Shown piece after piece: positions 48,086 through 60,840 of a stretch of 64,000 bases of DNA. How positions within the stretch are numbered: position 1 is the stretch's first letter; each line of letters starts with the position of its first letter. A program made the position numbers and the translations under genes. The notes under the pieces are model-generated. The model ran no database searches and had not been told where the DNA came from. It worked only from the letters and a program-made list of their open reading frames with translations. Source of the DNA: Boswellia sacra (Eukaryota > Streptophyta > Magnoliopsida > Sapindales > Burseraceae); assembly GCA_013180625.2 (NCBI GenBank), contig SNVD02015981.1:558001-622000 (forward strand). The letters run 5' to 3'.

Positions 48086-49748
48086 AGTTATTGTTAATAT
48101 TGACTTAGATTTTAAATTATAGATTATTAACTTATCTGGTTAAAAATTATTATACTGTTGTTCTGGTGTCTTTTTTTTTTTTATGTGTATGATTACCATT
48201 CTATCTTTACACAACTAATTTTAACATTGATCACCTAGTGACATGGGACAAAATATATGTTTCAAAACCTCTAATGATGATTGATTTTTTCTACACAAAC
48301 CTCATAGGGCAAATTGTTAGTGTCCCCTTTCTCAATTGTCCACAACTATCCTTACTGATATTTATAGGGAATCTTGGTGTTCAATTTAAAAGGATAATTT
48401 ACTAGTGAAATGATAATTCTCTATTTACACTCTAAAATCCCTCATTTTAATTATCTGATGAAAAGCTATTAACCAAGTGTTTTGTTAATTTAATCATGTG
48501 CTTACGCAAATGAAAAATGAGTAACCTCAAATGGAATGCAAGTTATTTTGTTAGATGGCCATGGACATAATTTACCACTTTTTTATTTATTTTATGTTGA
48601 TGTAATGTGTTTGACCAAATTTTTGTTGTAATTTTGCAAAACAAATGTGAAGAAGTGAATTTGCAAACAAAGTTTTTAAGAATTTATGATTTACCTTCTG
48701 AAATTTTTAAGTTAGGGTTTAAAAGAAAGACAAAATAAAAGGAAATACAAGGACGGTAAAAAGATAGAAAAAGATTCAAGGTTATTTTTATGATTTTGAT
48801 GTGTGTATAAAACAACTTTTTCTAAATTGAATATTGCTAAGACTTACAAATTGATGTGTTGTAAATTGACTGTAAGGGAATTCATAAAAGTTAACTTATT
48901 TTATAAGAGGTGCTAATATGTCAATAAAAAAGTAATGTCAAATCAGTACTGATAAGACAAAAATTTGTATATATATAAAATTTATAAATATAATATTATT
49001 TTTTTAAATTTTATTAACATTTCTCATTGAGAAAATTCATGTTGGAAAGACTATGCAAACAAACTCATCTTTAATATATTTGTATAAGGTCTAAAAATAA
49101 AAAACAAAAAAAAATTTGTTAATGATATAAACAAAAGTCCTACATTACTCGAATGAATTATGAAGTTAAATCACAGTCTACTTAGTTAACAACTAAAGCA
49201 AAATCGTATTTCTACTCAAATCAATCTTCATAAAAAGCTTTACATATTCATATTAAAATTCAGATCCAAATTATTAATTTTTAAAATAAAGAATTTTTTT
49301 GAGAAAAAAATTTTCACTGAACATATTATCTTGTATATAATAACTTGAAAAATGCTTAATATGGATGGATACTACCAAGTGACCTTGTATTTCTTAAAAG
49401 ATTAGTTCAATCATCAATTTCTCCAACCAATTCTTTAAAGACCATCGAAGACAATTTTATTGTAATGCAATTTGTCAAGTTGCCATTTGTAAGTCATAAA
49501 GGAGTTTGATAGAGTCAATTAAAAGCGCATCAATATTTATTTATAATTTAATTTATTGTCTCATTTAACAAATAACTTGGTGAAATCCATTGTATACTTA
49601 GTTGATATGCATATATGTCTTTGATAACTTAACATGAGATAATAAACTTTTTATTTGACCTAATATTTTCTTTAATTGTCTAGCTAAATTTAACCTTATG
49701 ATAAAAAACTACTTTTCATTTAAGGTATTATATTTATGAACTAAGAGC
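48086..49748. other. Gene-free AT-rich DNA
   Basis: No gene, repeat or transposon end recognised. Confidence 0.5.
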
Positions 49749-50439
49749 ATGTTTGGTATGCGACACTATATAGCACTATTTTACAATATTATATTAAATA
49801 GTGTAATACATATGTTTGGCGTTAATTTATCATAGTATTAATTAATACAAAATACAAACCTTAGATACATCAACATTGTATTAAATTATGTATAACTAAT
49901 CTATAACATTAGCATCACATTATATAGCACTAATAAAAAATATCAAAATTATTCATATAAAATTTTATATATCCAATAATACCCTTTAATTTTTAAAATT
50001 TTTTTAAAAAATAAATATGTATTACTATATAAATTATAAAATCAAATTTATTTAAAATTTATTTTCTGCAAATAAAAAATCGATGAAGGGAGTCACCGCC
50101 CCCAATGGGTTCACTACCCCTATTGGACCAATTGGCACCTAGCATGCCACTATAAACTCGAATTGTTTGATAGGCCCAGTGGGGGTATTGTACTCTAAAT
50201 AATTTTTTCAACAATTAGCGACTGTTCGATTACTAATTTTATAAATAAACTAAAAATATATTTACACTTTGTATATCTTTTTTTAAAAAAAATTCTTACT
50301 ATTTTTGTACAAATTAAGACAATACATAAATACGTCAAACACTATGTAATTTTGACATAACATTATTTCTAGTACTATACAATATAATGCTATATAATAC
50401 AATATTATACTATACCATATAATATCGCGTACCAAACAT
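49749..50439. mobile_element. MITE-like element with long inverted ends
   Basis: The left end reads ATGTTTGGTATGCGACACTA from 49749. The right end, on the opposite strand from 50439, reads ATGTTTGGTACGCGATATTA. The imperfect match continues through TATATAGCACT-type sequence. There is no coding capacity, and no clear target duplication was found. The TGTTTGGTA-type ends resemble common plant non-autonomous DNA elements. Confidence 0.65.
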
Positions 50440-50536
50440 ATGGTAAGTAGTTTATGAGTTACGCTAATTTACTTGTCATCTCTACTCTTTGACTTAGACG
50501 AGTTATGCCATACTGAATTAACATGTTTGTTTTTCC

Positions 50537-50688
50537 AATGGTGAAGTCCTGGGTTCGAGTCTCCACAATGGCATCCTCCATGATTTAAGTGGGAGACCGT
50601 GACAGTGGGTTGTGGTTGCACTAGTCTCCTCCGAGGATTAGTCGTGATGCGCGTAAGCTGGCCCGGACACCTCGGTTACAAAAAAAAA
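50537..50688 (+). mobile_element. tRNA-derived SINE, 5'-truncated
   Basis: A 14-bp target duplication, ATGTTTGTTTTTCC, flanks the insert at 50523-50536 and 50689-50702. The insert has a Pol III B box close to consensus (GGGTTCGAGTCTC) near its start and ends in an A-run after CCTCGGTTAC. Its body (TCCTCCGAGGATTAGTCG, AAGCTGGCCCGGACACC) is familiar from plant SINEs. The A box is missing, consistent with 5' truncation. Confidence 0.88.
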
Positions 50689-50702
50689 ATGTTTGTTTTT
50701 CC

Positions 50703-50879
50703 TCTTTCATACTACTTTAAAAAATGGTAAAAGAATATTATAATTTAAAATGGACAAATTTATTCTTGTCATTAAAAAGTAAAACTTATATATTATATAC
50801 CTTAAAAATTAAATAGTAAAAGATAATAAAATTAATATAGACCTTAATCAATTAAATTTATATTATTAATGTTGAGTTA

Positions 50880-50913
<34 letters not shown>

Positions 50914-51359
50914 CTTTATAATAAAATTTTTTAAATTAAATTAAATATACTGTGGCAAATATCATAGGCTAGATGGTCATTTGTAGTAATCCAACAACAT
51001 TTTTATTAATTTATTTAAATTATTATATTAAAAAATAATTTTTGATTGAAAACTCTGTCTATTATTATCAATTTACCATACACAATTACATTTTTTTTAA
51101 TTTTATTAAGCAACTTGTTTACACACACACACACACACAAAAACAGATTTATATAAGTTAAAAAATTCAGTTTTTTACATAATTTTTTATTGCTTAAATT
51201 ATGAATCAACTTTTGACTAAAATATATTAGTAAAGATGACAAAACAACAGGAATAATATATAAATCGATACCATTACATTATTTCAACTATATTAAACTA
51301 CATAATTTATCATTGTAACAAAACTATAAAACAAACAATCAACTAATTATTTTCTTGAC
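50703..51359. other. Gene-free DNA with AT and AC tracts
   Basis: (TA)n at about 50883-50911 and (AC)n at 51120-51139. It may contain the 3' end of the PIF/Harbinger element, whose terminus I could not identify. Confidence 0.5.
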
Positions 51360-52125
51360 ATAATGGACAAGCAATTTTCTTGAAGTTGATACATAAAGCC
51401 TCGATCTGGTGATCGAAAAGATTGGCTTTCAACTAATATTTGATTTTGATATGCTTCCTCATTCTCTAACTGAACATTTTCATCATCAAATTTGGAAATT
51501 CTCAGTTGATATCTTTCGAAAAAAATTATGTAACGCAATGCATGCCATCACTATATCATTTTGTGTCTCAAATGAGTACAGTGCCATTTTGTTTTAATAT
51601 TGAGAAACGAGCCTTCAACAACACTCCAAGAGCACGTTTAATGATATGTTTTAATCTAACATGGCAATGGTTGAATGTTTCCTCTTTTCCATTTGCTTGA
51701 CCACCGGCACGAAAGTCATTCAACCAATATCGAACATGACGATACAGTGCCATAAACCCCCATATGTGTGTATATGCAGCATCAACTAAATAATATTTAT
51801 GTAAAAAAAATTATTAGTCAAATAAATAATATCAATAAAATTCAAATCAATTAATTAAAATAATTATCAATAATATAACCTAGTGGTGGCTTTGGAAAAT
51901 TATGTTTCGGATCATTAATAGTTTCTATCAAAATCCTTGAATCATGTGCTCTTCCTTCCCATCCAACAACAACATATCTAAATATCATGTCAAAGTCACA
52001 AATTGCCAAAAACAAAACATTTTGAAAACATTCTCCTCTCCCACTACCTCTAAATGGTATTCTTTTATCAATTGGAATAGATGCATCAGTTAGAGTTCCA
52101 TCAATTGCACCAACAGCTCCTTATC
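51360..52125 (-). pseudogene. PIF/Harbinger transposase, DDE part
   Basis: Read right to left. GAVGAIDGTLTDASIP (first catalytic Asp), FRGSGRGECFQNV, then VGWEGRAHDSRI (second Asp) lie at about 52125-51900. An intron-like 110-bp gap follows, then YLVDAAYTHIWGFMALYRHV and LKHIIKRALGVLLKARF at about 51810-51570. These are signatures of plant PIF/HARBI1-like nucleases. Stops after TVLI and beyond inactivate it. Its N-terminal exon lies at the far end of the window (63790-64000), because a gypsy element has inserted into the intron between them. Confidence 0.88.
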
Positions 52126-52128
52126 AAA

Positions 52129-52157
52129 AAGTGTGTGTGTGTGTGTGTGTGTGTGTT
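52129..52157. repeat. (GT)n microsatellite
   Basis: A (GT)n run of about 28 bp in the transposase intron, just before the gypsy insertion. Confidence 0.9.
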
Positions 52158-52189
52158 ATTAACATAAGAACAACATAAATGTGATATAT

Positions 52190-53740
52190 TGATGAACACT
52201 TAAATACATATGTTTAATAAGAGCTTAATTCATCATATTGCATTAATTATGTCATTAAATTCCTCAACTTAAGCATATTTGTAGTCTTTACATCTTTTGA
52301 ATTAGTTCTATTTTAATTTTAGTTTTTGTTGCAAGTTAGGTAAAATGGGCATAACTTTCTATTTATAGATCAGAATAGTACAAATCTTGATTTGTTGGAA
52401 AGCTGATTAAATTATCTACAAGATCATATTTCATAAGCATTATCACATTCGGGCTCTTAGTAGACCAAAAATGGGCTTGAAATGAACCCATCTATAGTTT
52501 CAGTCCAGCCTGACCATGCCTCCGTATTTTGATCATATGTCTTGATATACGTATTCAAATCATATTAATCAAGATATTCTAGAAAGCTGAGAGAAATATC
52601 TACAACTTTCATAAAGACATATATCAAAATTTTAAATAACTCAGTGCTGAAATCGGTGGTCAAAGTTGGTGCACATGATGATTCAAATTGTCAACAAGAT
52701 ATTTTATAATTGTTTCTTTGTAATTTGACAAATTTGCCCATGAATGTATCTATAAATAGAGGTGTCTTGTGACCCATTAAGGCATCTTGGCCTTGGTTGG
52801 GATCTTTTATTATTGTGTTTTCTCTCTTGTCTTTTGTTTTCTTAATGTTATTAATAAATCATTTTCCTTTTGCAATTTATTTTCTTTATTGCATAATGTC
52901 TTGCTAAATTATCTTTTGCTAAGGTGAAAGAGTGAAACCCTTGATATGAGAATAGAGATTTTCTAACCCTTGACATGTGATTAATAATCATAATCTTGTA
53001 TTGTTTATTTTATATATTTTACATTTATTTTCTTAATCAATCTTGACACCATTCACAAAATAGAGGTCTTGATCCATTGTTAACAATCCTTGGCACATCA
53101 AATGCTCGGATCCTTTCTAGATGTCGTATAGTTCTTCCTTACTGACGCAAGTCTAGTTAGGAACCTTGATTTGTTGTAGACATATAATGATTGGCACATT
53201 GGATACTTGAATCAATTTATAAAAAGTGGTATAAATATTGGTAATGAAACAAATATAATTCATATGACTAAAATGGGCTTAATGACATATCTTCCGATTA
53301 GAACCTCCTTGATGTATGGATTCCAATTGAGTTATAATTGAGTTATGTATCCTTATTTGATATATCAAGGGTGGATCTCCTAACCTTAGCTTTCATTATT
53401 ATTATGTCAATTTCTCTTACTTGTGTATTTTAAGTATTCTTGTTTACTACTTATGAAATTGTTCCTTCATTCGCTATGGTAGGTTTTACCTCCGATTTCA
53501 ATGAATGGTTTTAACACCTTTTGTTTTTGTTTTACATTTGAATGGTCAATAGTACCGCCTACTATCTTTACTTATATTTGTTGATATTATCTTGTCATTT
53601 CTTTGAACTATTCATATCATATTTCTCGTCTATAATTTGTAGTGCTAAATCTCCTTTCTCGCGGATCGACCTCGGTCTTATCAGGTTTATTACTTTGACA
53701 CTCCTATACTTGAAAAATAATTCTATTTTTTGATGTGTCA
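52190..53740 (+). repeat. 5' LTR of the Athila-like element
   Basis: Starts TGATGAACACTTAAATA and ends GATGTGTCA. It matches 62202-63744 over the full length. Confidence 0.93.
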
Positions 53741-53746
53741 AGTTTT

Positions 53747-53764
53747 TGGCGTCGTTGCCGGGGA
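53747..53764 (+). other. Primer-binding site of the Athila-like element
   Basis: TGGCGTCGTTGCCGGGGA, complementary to the 3' end of plant Asp tRNA with one mismatch, six bases inside the 5' LTR. Confidence 0.85.
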
Positions 53765-53932
53765 AGGTAAAATTTGACGTACAAAATTGTAACTATTTTC
53801 TTTTCTCATTTTAGATCTTAAATTTTTTTTTGTATGTTCATCTTTTCTTTTCTCTTTTAAATTTGCATGAAAATTTAGTCACGTACATCTAGTGGTAGAC
53901 TTGCGAGGAAAACATCATCTTCCCTAGAAAAC

Positions 53933-54865
53933 ATGGCTGATAATCAAATGAAAACGTTCACAGATGAAGGGGACAATCGTTCCCAACAAAATGACCAAAA
54001 CCAACCAAGAACCCTTAAAGATTACATGAATCCGGTAAGGATTAGTGCACTATCTTATGTAATTTCTCCTCCCAATGCAATCCATTTCAATTTCAAACTA
54101 AGTTTCGTTCGACTTTTACCCACCTGTCATGGCCTTGATATGGAGAACCCATATTCACACTTAAAAATCTTTGAAGAGGTGTGTAACTCCTATAGTAATC
54201 CAAATTGTAGCATAAACACCATAATATTAAAGCTTTTTTCTTTTTCTTTAAAAGATATAGCTAGAACATGGTTATAAAATTTGAGGTCAAGTTCCATCAG
54301 TTTATGGGAAGAGATGAAACAACAATTTTTGAAAAAAAAATTTCCTACCTATAGATCAAATTCTCTTAAAAGACAAATCACCACTTTCACTCAAAAATAA
54401 GGAAAAACCCTTTATTAAGGTTGGGATAGGTATAAAGAATTACTTAATACCTGTCTTCACCATGATTTTGAAACTTGAAGAATAGTTGCACACTTCTATG
54501 AAGGGTTAACACGTCAAGATAGGCAACTAGTAGAGCTAATGTGTAATGGGCAATTTTAAGATAAAGACCCTGAGAAAGCAATTGACTACTTAGATTCATT
54601 AGCAGACAAAGCCCAAAATTGGGACACTGCTGGCACCTATGAGGTACCAAGCAAAGGCCCACCCTCTACATCTAATAGAGGCATATATAACCTTAGGGAA
54701 GACCATGACCTTCAAGCCAAATATGCATCCCTAGCTAGAAAAGTCAAGGCATTAGAAATAAAAAAGAGTGGTCAATTGAATTCTATTCAAGAAATTGTCT
54801 GTCACATTTGTAATTATAATGACCATCCTACTGAAAAGTGCCCAACTTTGCCTGCCTTTAGGTAA
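53933..54865 (+). pseudogene. Athila-like gag
   Basis: The frame begins MADNQMKTFTDEG. It contains the gag core (LLPTCHGLDMENPYSHLKIF, LFSFSLKDIARTWL, SISLWEEMKQQFLKKKF, AHFYEGLTRQDRQLVELM). It ends at a zinc knuckle CHICNYNDHPTEKC near 54808-54850. Stops after TWL, FTQK and TLY break it. Confidence 0.88.
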
Positions 54866-55579
54866 TGTCTCCATGAACAAGCCAATACCTTGAACACTTT
54901 CAAAAGGCCAAATCACAATCCATAATCACAAAGCCACAATCCTGGTTGGAGAAATCATTCAAATTTTAGTTAAAAAAATGACAATCATGCACAATCTTCA
55001 CAAGTTCCTTTTCAAACACAGCAAAATTTTCAAAATTCTCATGATCATACATATACTCCTCCCCTTAGGAAGGACCTTGAAGAAACATTGCATTCATTCA
55101 TTACAAAGTAAGAGACTTTCAATATTCAAACTGCTCAAACATTGATAAATTTGTCAGACACTTGCAAAATTTGCATCCACATTTAGCATTCAAGAAAAAG
55201 GAAAATTCCCTTCTCAAACATTGCAAAACCCCAAAGATCAATCTAACTTAAATGCAGGGAATGCAAGTAACCATTATGTGGACCAAGCTAAATCAGTCAT
55301 GACTCTTTGCAATGGTAAGATTGTAGAAAAACACATTCCTAAACCTTATGAGAAAGAAGATGAATCCATTTCTAAAGTAAGGAAAAGTTTACTAAAGTAA
55401 CACCAAGCGAAGAAGGAACCAAATCCCCACCTGTGCCTCTATTTCCTTAAGCATTAGCTACACAAAAGAAGCTAACTCACAATTCTAAAATCTTTAAAAT
55501 TTTTAAACAGGTAAAGGTCAACATTCCCTTGCTAGATGTGATCAAATAGGTACCTTCGTATGCAAAATTTTTAAGAGAA
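54866..55579. other. Athila-like spacer between gag and protease
   Basis: Decayed coding sequence rich in Asn/Gln/Lys with many stops and no recognisable motif, as is common between gag and protease in this group. Confidence 0.5.
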
Positions 55580-58500
55580 TTGTGCACTGTGAAACGAAAA
55601 TTGAATGTAAAAAAGAAGGCCTTTCTAGCCGAGCAAGTAAGTGCTATTCTTCAAAATAATAATACAGTGAAATATAAGGATCCAGGTTGTCCTATAATTT
55701 CATGTATTATTAGAGATTATAAAATTGAACGAGCTTTACTTGATCTTGGTGCTAGTGTGAATTTGCTTCCATACTCAGTTTTTTAGAAACTCAATCTAAT
55801 TGAGTTAAAACCAACTTCTGTGGCTCTTTTGTTTGCGGATATATCAATTAAAGTGGCTAAAGGAGTAGTAGAAGATGTGTTAGTTCTAGTTGATAAATTC
55901 ATTTACCCAGTGGATTTTATCGTCTTCGATACACAACCAATGGGAGTATGTAATTCAATTCCTGTCATTTTAAGGCGTCCATTTTTAGCTACCTCTAATG
56001 CTTTGATTAATTGCAGGAATGGAGTCATGAAGCTATCATTTGAGAACATGACATTGGAATCTAATATTTTTAATATGTGCAAACAACCACATGAAGAAGA
56101 TGATGAAATTGAGGAGGCTAATATGATTGAAACTATTATGGAAGCCCACATCCAAAAAGGGAGTTCCTCTGATCCTTTGGAAACTTTTTTAGTGAATTCA
56201 CTACATCAATTATGGAACTAGAGCTTGATCTTTCTGATATATGTTCTTTACTGGATTGTGCACAGGTGATGGAAAAGGCTCAAAACTACAATTCGAAGAA
56301 TTGGGGCAAATGAATGAAAGCGAGGAAGAGGAAGCTCCCAAATTAGAGCTGAAGCCCTTACCTAAAGGACTAAAATATGCATGTCTTTGAGAGAATCAGA
56401 CATATCCGGTGGTAATTTCTTCATCCCTTAGAAGCGAGCAATAAGGTAAGTTGATAGAAGTGCTTAAAAGGCATAAAAATGCAATCGTGTTGGACTTTAA
56501 AAGACATAAAAGGCATTAACCCTTTGATTTGTACACATAGAATATATTTAGAAGAAAATTCTAAAACATCCCAACAAACCTCAAATGAGATTAAATCCCC
56601 ACATGAAAGAGGTCATTAGGGCTGAAGTTCTCAAACTACTTGATGTGGAAATTATCTAACCTATTTCTGATAATAAGTGGATAAGCCCTACACAAGTAGT
56701 ACCTAAGAAATCTGGCATTACAATAGTAAAAAATGAAAATGGTGAATCATTATCGACTCGTATCTCATCTAGTTGGAGAATGTGCATTGATTATAAAAAA
56801 TTAAATGCTGTCACCAGAAAAAACCATTTTTCCTTACCATTCCTTGATCAAATTCTAGAAAGAGTAGAGGGGTACTCTTACTACTGCTTTCTCGATGATA
56901 CTCAGGCTATCATCAAATTCCCATTGCACTTGAAGACCAAGAAAAGACCACATTCACATGCCCCTTCAATACTTTTGCATTTAGAAGGATGCCTTTTGGA
57001 CTTTGTAATGCTCCAGCTACTTTTCAACGATGCATGTTAAGCATTTTAGTGATATGGTTGAGCATTGTTTAGAAGTTTTCATGGATGATTTAACTGTCTT
57101 TGGTAACTCTTTTGATAATTGGCTTGAAAACTTAGAAAGGTCCTTAAAAGGTGTGAAGAAAAAGGTCTTATTTTGAATTGGAAAAAATGCCATTATATGG
57201 TTACTTTGAGAATTGTCTTAGGTCATGTGGTGTCTTCTAAGGGAATTGAAATGGACAAAGCAAAAGCGGAATTAATTTCCCATTTGCCTCCACAAAAAAT
57301 GGTCAAAGAGGTCCGTTCATTCTTAGGGCATGCCAGATTTTATAGGAGGTTCATAAGAAATTTTAGTGTCATATCTAAAACTTTTTATAACATCTTAATA
57401 AAAGACACTTCTTTTGAATGGACTCAATAATGCCAAAATGCATTTGATAAGTTAATTAGACTTTTTAACAACTGCTCCAATTATGCAATCTCCTGATTGG
57501 TCCTTGCCTTTTGAATTGATGTGTGATGCAAGTGACTATACTATTGGTATTGTCTTAGGACAAAGTAAAGAAGGTAAGCCTTATATGATATACTATATAA
57601 GTAGGACTTTAAATGATGCATAAATGAATTACACAACAACTGAAAAAGAACTACTTGCAGTAGTATTTCTATTGGACAAATTTTGATCTTATTTAATTGG
57701 TTCTCCAAAGATTGTTTACACTAACCATGCAGCTGTGAGATTTTTTAATGTCTAAACAGGATACAAAACCTAAATTGATATAGTGGATCTTATTGTCCTA
57801 AGAATTCAACATCGCAATAAAGGATAAGAAAGAAGTCGAAAATGTCATTACAGATCATCTATCAAGATTAATGACAGAGACAATAATTAAAACTTCACCT
57901 ATCAATGACTTTTTTTCTGATGAATTTTTATTCTCTGTTGCTGCAATACATTGGTTTGCTAACATTGTAAATTCTCTTGTAATAGAAGAAATGCCACCTC
58001 ATTGGAATGCTCAAGACAAAAGAAAGTTTTTGACTGAGGTGAAAAATTTTTATTAGAATGACCTATATCTATTCAAATATTGTTCTAATCAAATAATTAG
58101 AAGATGCATACCCAACAATGACGTAAGTAGTGTCATTAATTTTTTGTCATTCTGAAGCATATGGATGACACTTTTCATCTAAAAAACAGCTATTAAAATC
58201 TTACAATATGGATTTTATTGGCCCACTTTATTTAAAGATGCACATGCATTTTGCAAAACTTGTGAAAATTGTCAAAAATTGGGATCCATTTCAAAATGAA
58301 ACATGATGCCTTCGAATCCCATTCTTGTTGTTGAAATCTTTGACTGTTGGGGTATTGATTTTATGGGACCTGTTCCACCATCATTTGATTTTGTGTACAT
58401 TCTTCTTGCAGTAGACTATATTTCAAAATAGGTCGAGGCAATTCCATGTCGAAACAATGATCACAAAACAGTTATCAAATTCTTGAAAGAGAATATCTTA

Positions 58501-59203
58501 TGTAGATTTGGAATTCCTCGAGCAATTATTAGTGATGGTGGGTACACATTTTTGAAACAAATCATTTGAAACTCTAATGAAGAAATATGGAATAACCCAT
58601 AAAATTTCTATACCTTATCACCCCAAACAAGTTGACGAGTTGAATTAGCTAATAGGGAGATAAAATAAATCTTAGAAAAAAGAGTTAACCTAAACCGTAA
58701 AGATTGGTCTTTAAGACTTAATGATGCACTTTGGGCTTACCTAATTGCTTTCAAAACATCATTGGGAATGTCTCCTTATAGATTAGTTTATAGAAAACCT
58801 TGTCACTTGCCAGTGGAAATTGAGCATAAACCTTATTGAGCCATTAAAACATTTAACACAAATTTGGATTATGCTTGCAAGTTACGGAATAAGGCTTATG
58901 AATATTCTAAAATCTACGAAGAAAAAATGAAGGTTTTTCATGACAAATCCAATGTTAGAAAATCTTTTGAACCTTCACAAAAGGTTCTTTTGTATGATTC
59001 AGGATTGCATTTGTTTCCTAGTAAACTTTAGTCTCGTTAGACTTTGTCTTTCCTTGTTAAAAATATTTTCTCTCATGGAGTTGTTGAAATTGAGAACCCA
59101 AAGAATGATAATGTTTTTAAAGTTAATGGACGACGGTTAAAACCATTCTTTAAACATTTTGACTATAATGAAGAGTCTATTGCTTTAATCGATCCTTTTT
59201 AAG
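55580..59203 (+). pseudogene. Athila-like pol: protease, RT, RNase H, integrase
   Basis: The protease (55580-56220) has ALLDLGASVNLLPYSVF, VDFIVFDTQPMG and RRPFLATSNALINCRNGVMK. Reverse transcriptase (about 56560-57430) has WRMCIDYKKLNAVTRK, FMDD near 57080 and GHVVSSKGIEMDKAK. RNase H (about 57455-57860) has FELMCDASDYTIG and TEKELLAVVF. Integrase (about 57990-59200) has the zinc-binding CKTCENCQ, then [24 protein letters not shown] and NREIK, and ends RLKPFFKHF. More than ten stops and several frame changes are present. Confidence 0.92.
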
Positions 59204-60210
59204 GATTGATTTTTTTCGGTCAAGTGGCGAATAGGGTACTTCGTGACTTTTAAAGTCGGTTTTTCAGTTTCCTAAAAACTGTTGCTCACCTTGCATTCAT
59301 TTTCTTTTCTTCTCTCTTATTTTCTTCACATGGATACCATTCTCTCGAATCTGCACAGACGTTTTCCCTCTCTTCCTCAAAATAATTTGCTTAAAATTTA
59401 CAAAGCTCGCGCAGAAAGACTAAGGATATTGATGTGCAAGGGTATTCTGCTGATTTAAGATGGTTAATTGAAGCCAAGGTTTGATTTTCTTGTGAATTTT
59501 CAGCTGATCTTGTTTCTCACATGCCGGGTTTGAGAAAAAGCTCTTACACCAAAAAGCAGAGAGCGAAAAGGTTACAAGTTTATCACAAATGTGCAAGATG
59601 GACTTGTAACCACATTGCCGCTCCTTAGGATATTTGTCTAACAATCGAGAGGATAAGATACAATTCATCAAGAATGGACTGAGTAGGGAGTCTTTGGATA
59701 ATATCCAATTGACTCTTGAGACGCATTCTTGTGGAATTGTGCAGCGTGAAATTTTGAAATCATGGACACAATTTCGAGAAGAGTAGGAACGTTTTAGTCT
59801 TGGAAATCTAACTCAAAATGACCATGTTTACTAGTTTATAAGAAAACTGGATAGGAAGCATATCCTCAACTCATAAAAGGTGTTTAAGCTGTTTCTAAAC
59901 GTAAAACGAGAGGAAGATATGAGCCACAGTCATAACTACCTCTACATATGCATGTGTGCTATCATTTTTAAATTTTTATGCCTTACAACTGTTATTTTTG
60001 AATTAATATCTCTATTTTTTGGTTGACTCATGCATTTATGGTGTCTTATTTCTGTCATTTTTTTGAATTTTTATGCTTTATTGTCAAACTTTTTTCAATA
60101 AACAACCGAGCTACCCGTATAGATGTCATCATTAGATTACCATTTTGCACTTGATAAATATGACTCTCTTGTTCTCCTCTTCACACATATAGTTAGAGAG
60201 TTGCATACAC
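59204..60210. other. Athila-like region between pol and the LOG-like ORF
   Basis: Contains short frames, including one starting MDTILSNLHRRFPSLPQNN at about 59331, interrupted by stops. Athila elements often encode a second, env-like protein here. I see no transmembrane or other motif to support that, so it stays unassigned. The last 100 bp form the leader of the LOG-like frame. Confidence 0.45.
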
Positions 60211-60840
60211 ATGGAGGGAACCTCAAAACGTCGAATCCAAAAGATATGTGTTTTCTGTGGATCTCGACCTAGAAAAAGTGAAGAGTTTGTAACAGTAGCA
60301 AATTATCTTGGTAGGCTATTAACTGAAAGAAAGATTCATGTGGTTTATAGGGGAGGTAGCCTCGGGTTAATAGGTTGTGTATCAACATCTGCACTCGTAG
60401 GAGGCAGTCAAGTTTTAGGTGTTATTTCTAAAGCTCTGGCTGTAGAAAGCATCATTGGAAAAATGGTTGGGAAGGAGTTACAGGTCTCCTCTATGCATAA
60501 ACGCATGACATACATACTTATCAATTCAGATGCCTTTATTACTTTACCAGGTGGCTTTGGTACTCTCGAGGGAATTTTTCAAATTGTCTCTTGGGCCTAA
60601 CTGAAACTCTATCAAAAACCTATAGGTTTGTTGAATGTTAAAAATTTCTTCGATCCTTTGATACATTTTGTTGATGCAGCTGTAGAACATAATTTTATCC
60701 TTCATTCGATGTGACAGATCCTTGTTTCTGTCACTACTGCTAGTGAATTACTTAACAAATTACAAGCAATCGAGTATGAACCTGACCCAGCTATAACTCA
60801 AATTAATTTGTCAGAGGGACAACAAAAAGTGCAAATTGGA
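60211..60840 (+). pseudogene. LOG: LOG-like cytokinin-activating enzyme ORF inside a retrotransposon
   Basis: LOG enzymes release active cytokinin bases from their riboside monophosphates in the cytosol. The frame begins MEGTSKRRIQKICVFCGS. It has the nucleotide-binding region (VVYRGGSLGLIG; the family has YGGGSVGLMG), GGSQVLGVISKAL, a MHKR segment (family MHxRK), and PGGFGTLEG, where the family motif PGGxGTxxE has Glu as its last residue. A stop (60598-60600) falls where LOGs have Gln in WAQL. Similarity continues in the same frame as KPIGLLNVKNFFDPL, AAVEHNFI, a second stop (60712-60714), then QILVSVTTASELLNKLQ and EPDPAITQINLSEG, near the normal length of about 215 residues. Plant LOG genes have several introns; this copy has none, which suggests capture of a spliced mRNA. 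It is not functional as read. Confidence 0.93.

Noticed and set aside
50537..50570. Functional tRNA gene
   Set aside because: A B-box-like GGGTTCGAGTC is present, but there is no A box or cloverleaf, and the insert has an A-tail and target duplication, so it is a SINE.
60211..60600. Functional host LOG gene
   Set aside because: It lacks introns, stops within a conserved motif, has changed key residues, and lies inside retrotransposon borders.
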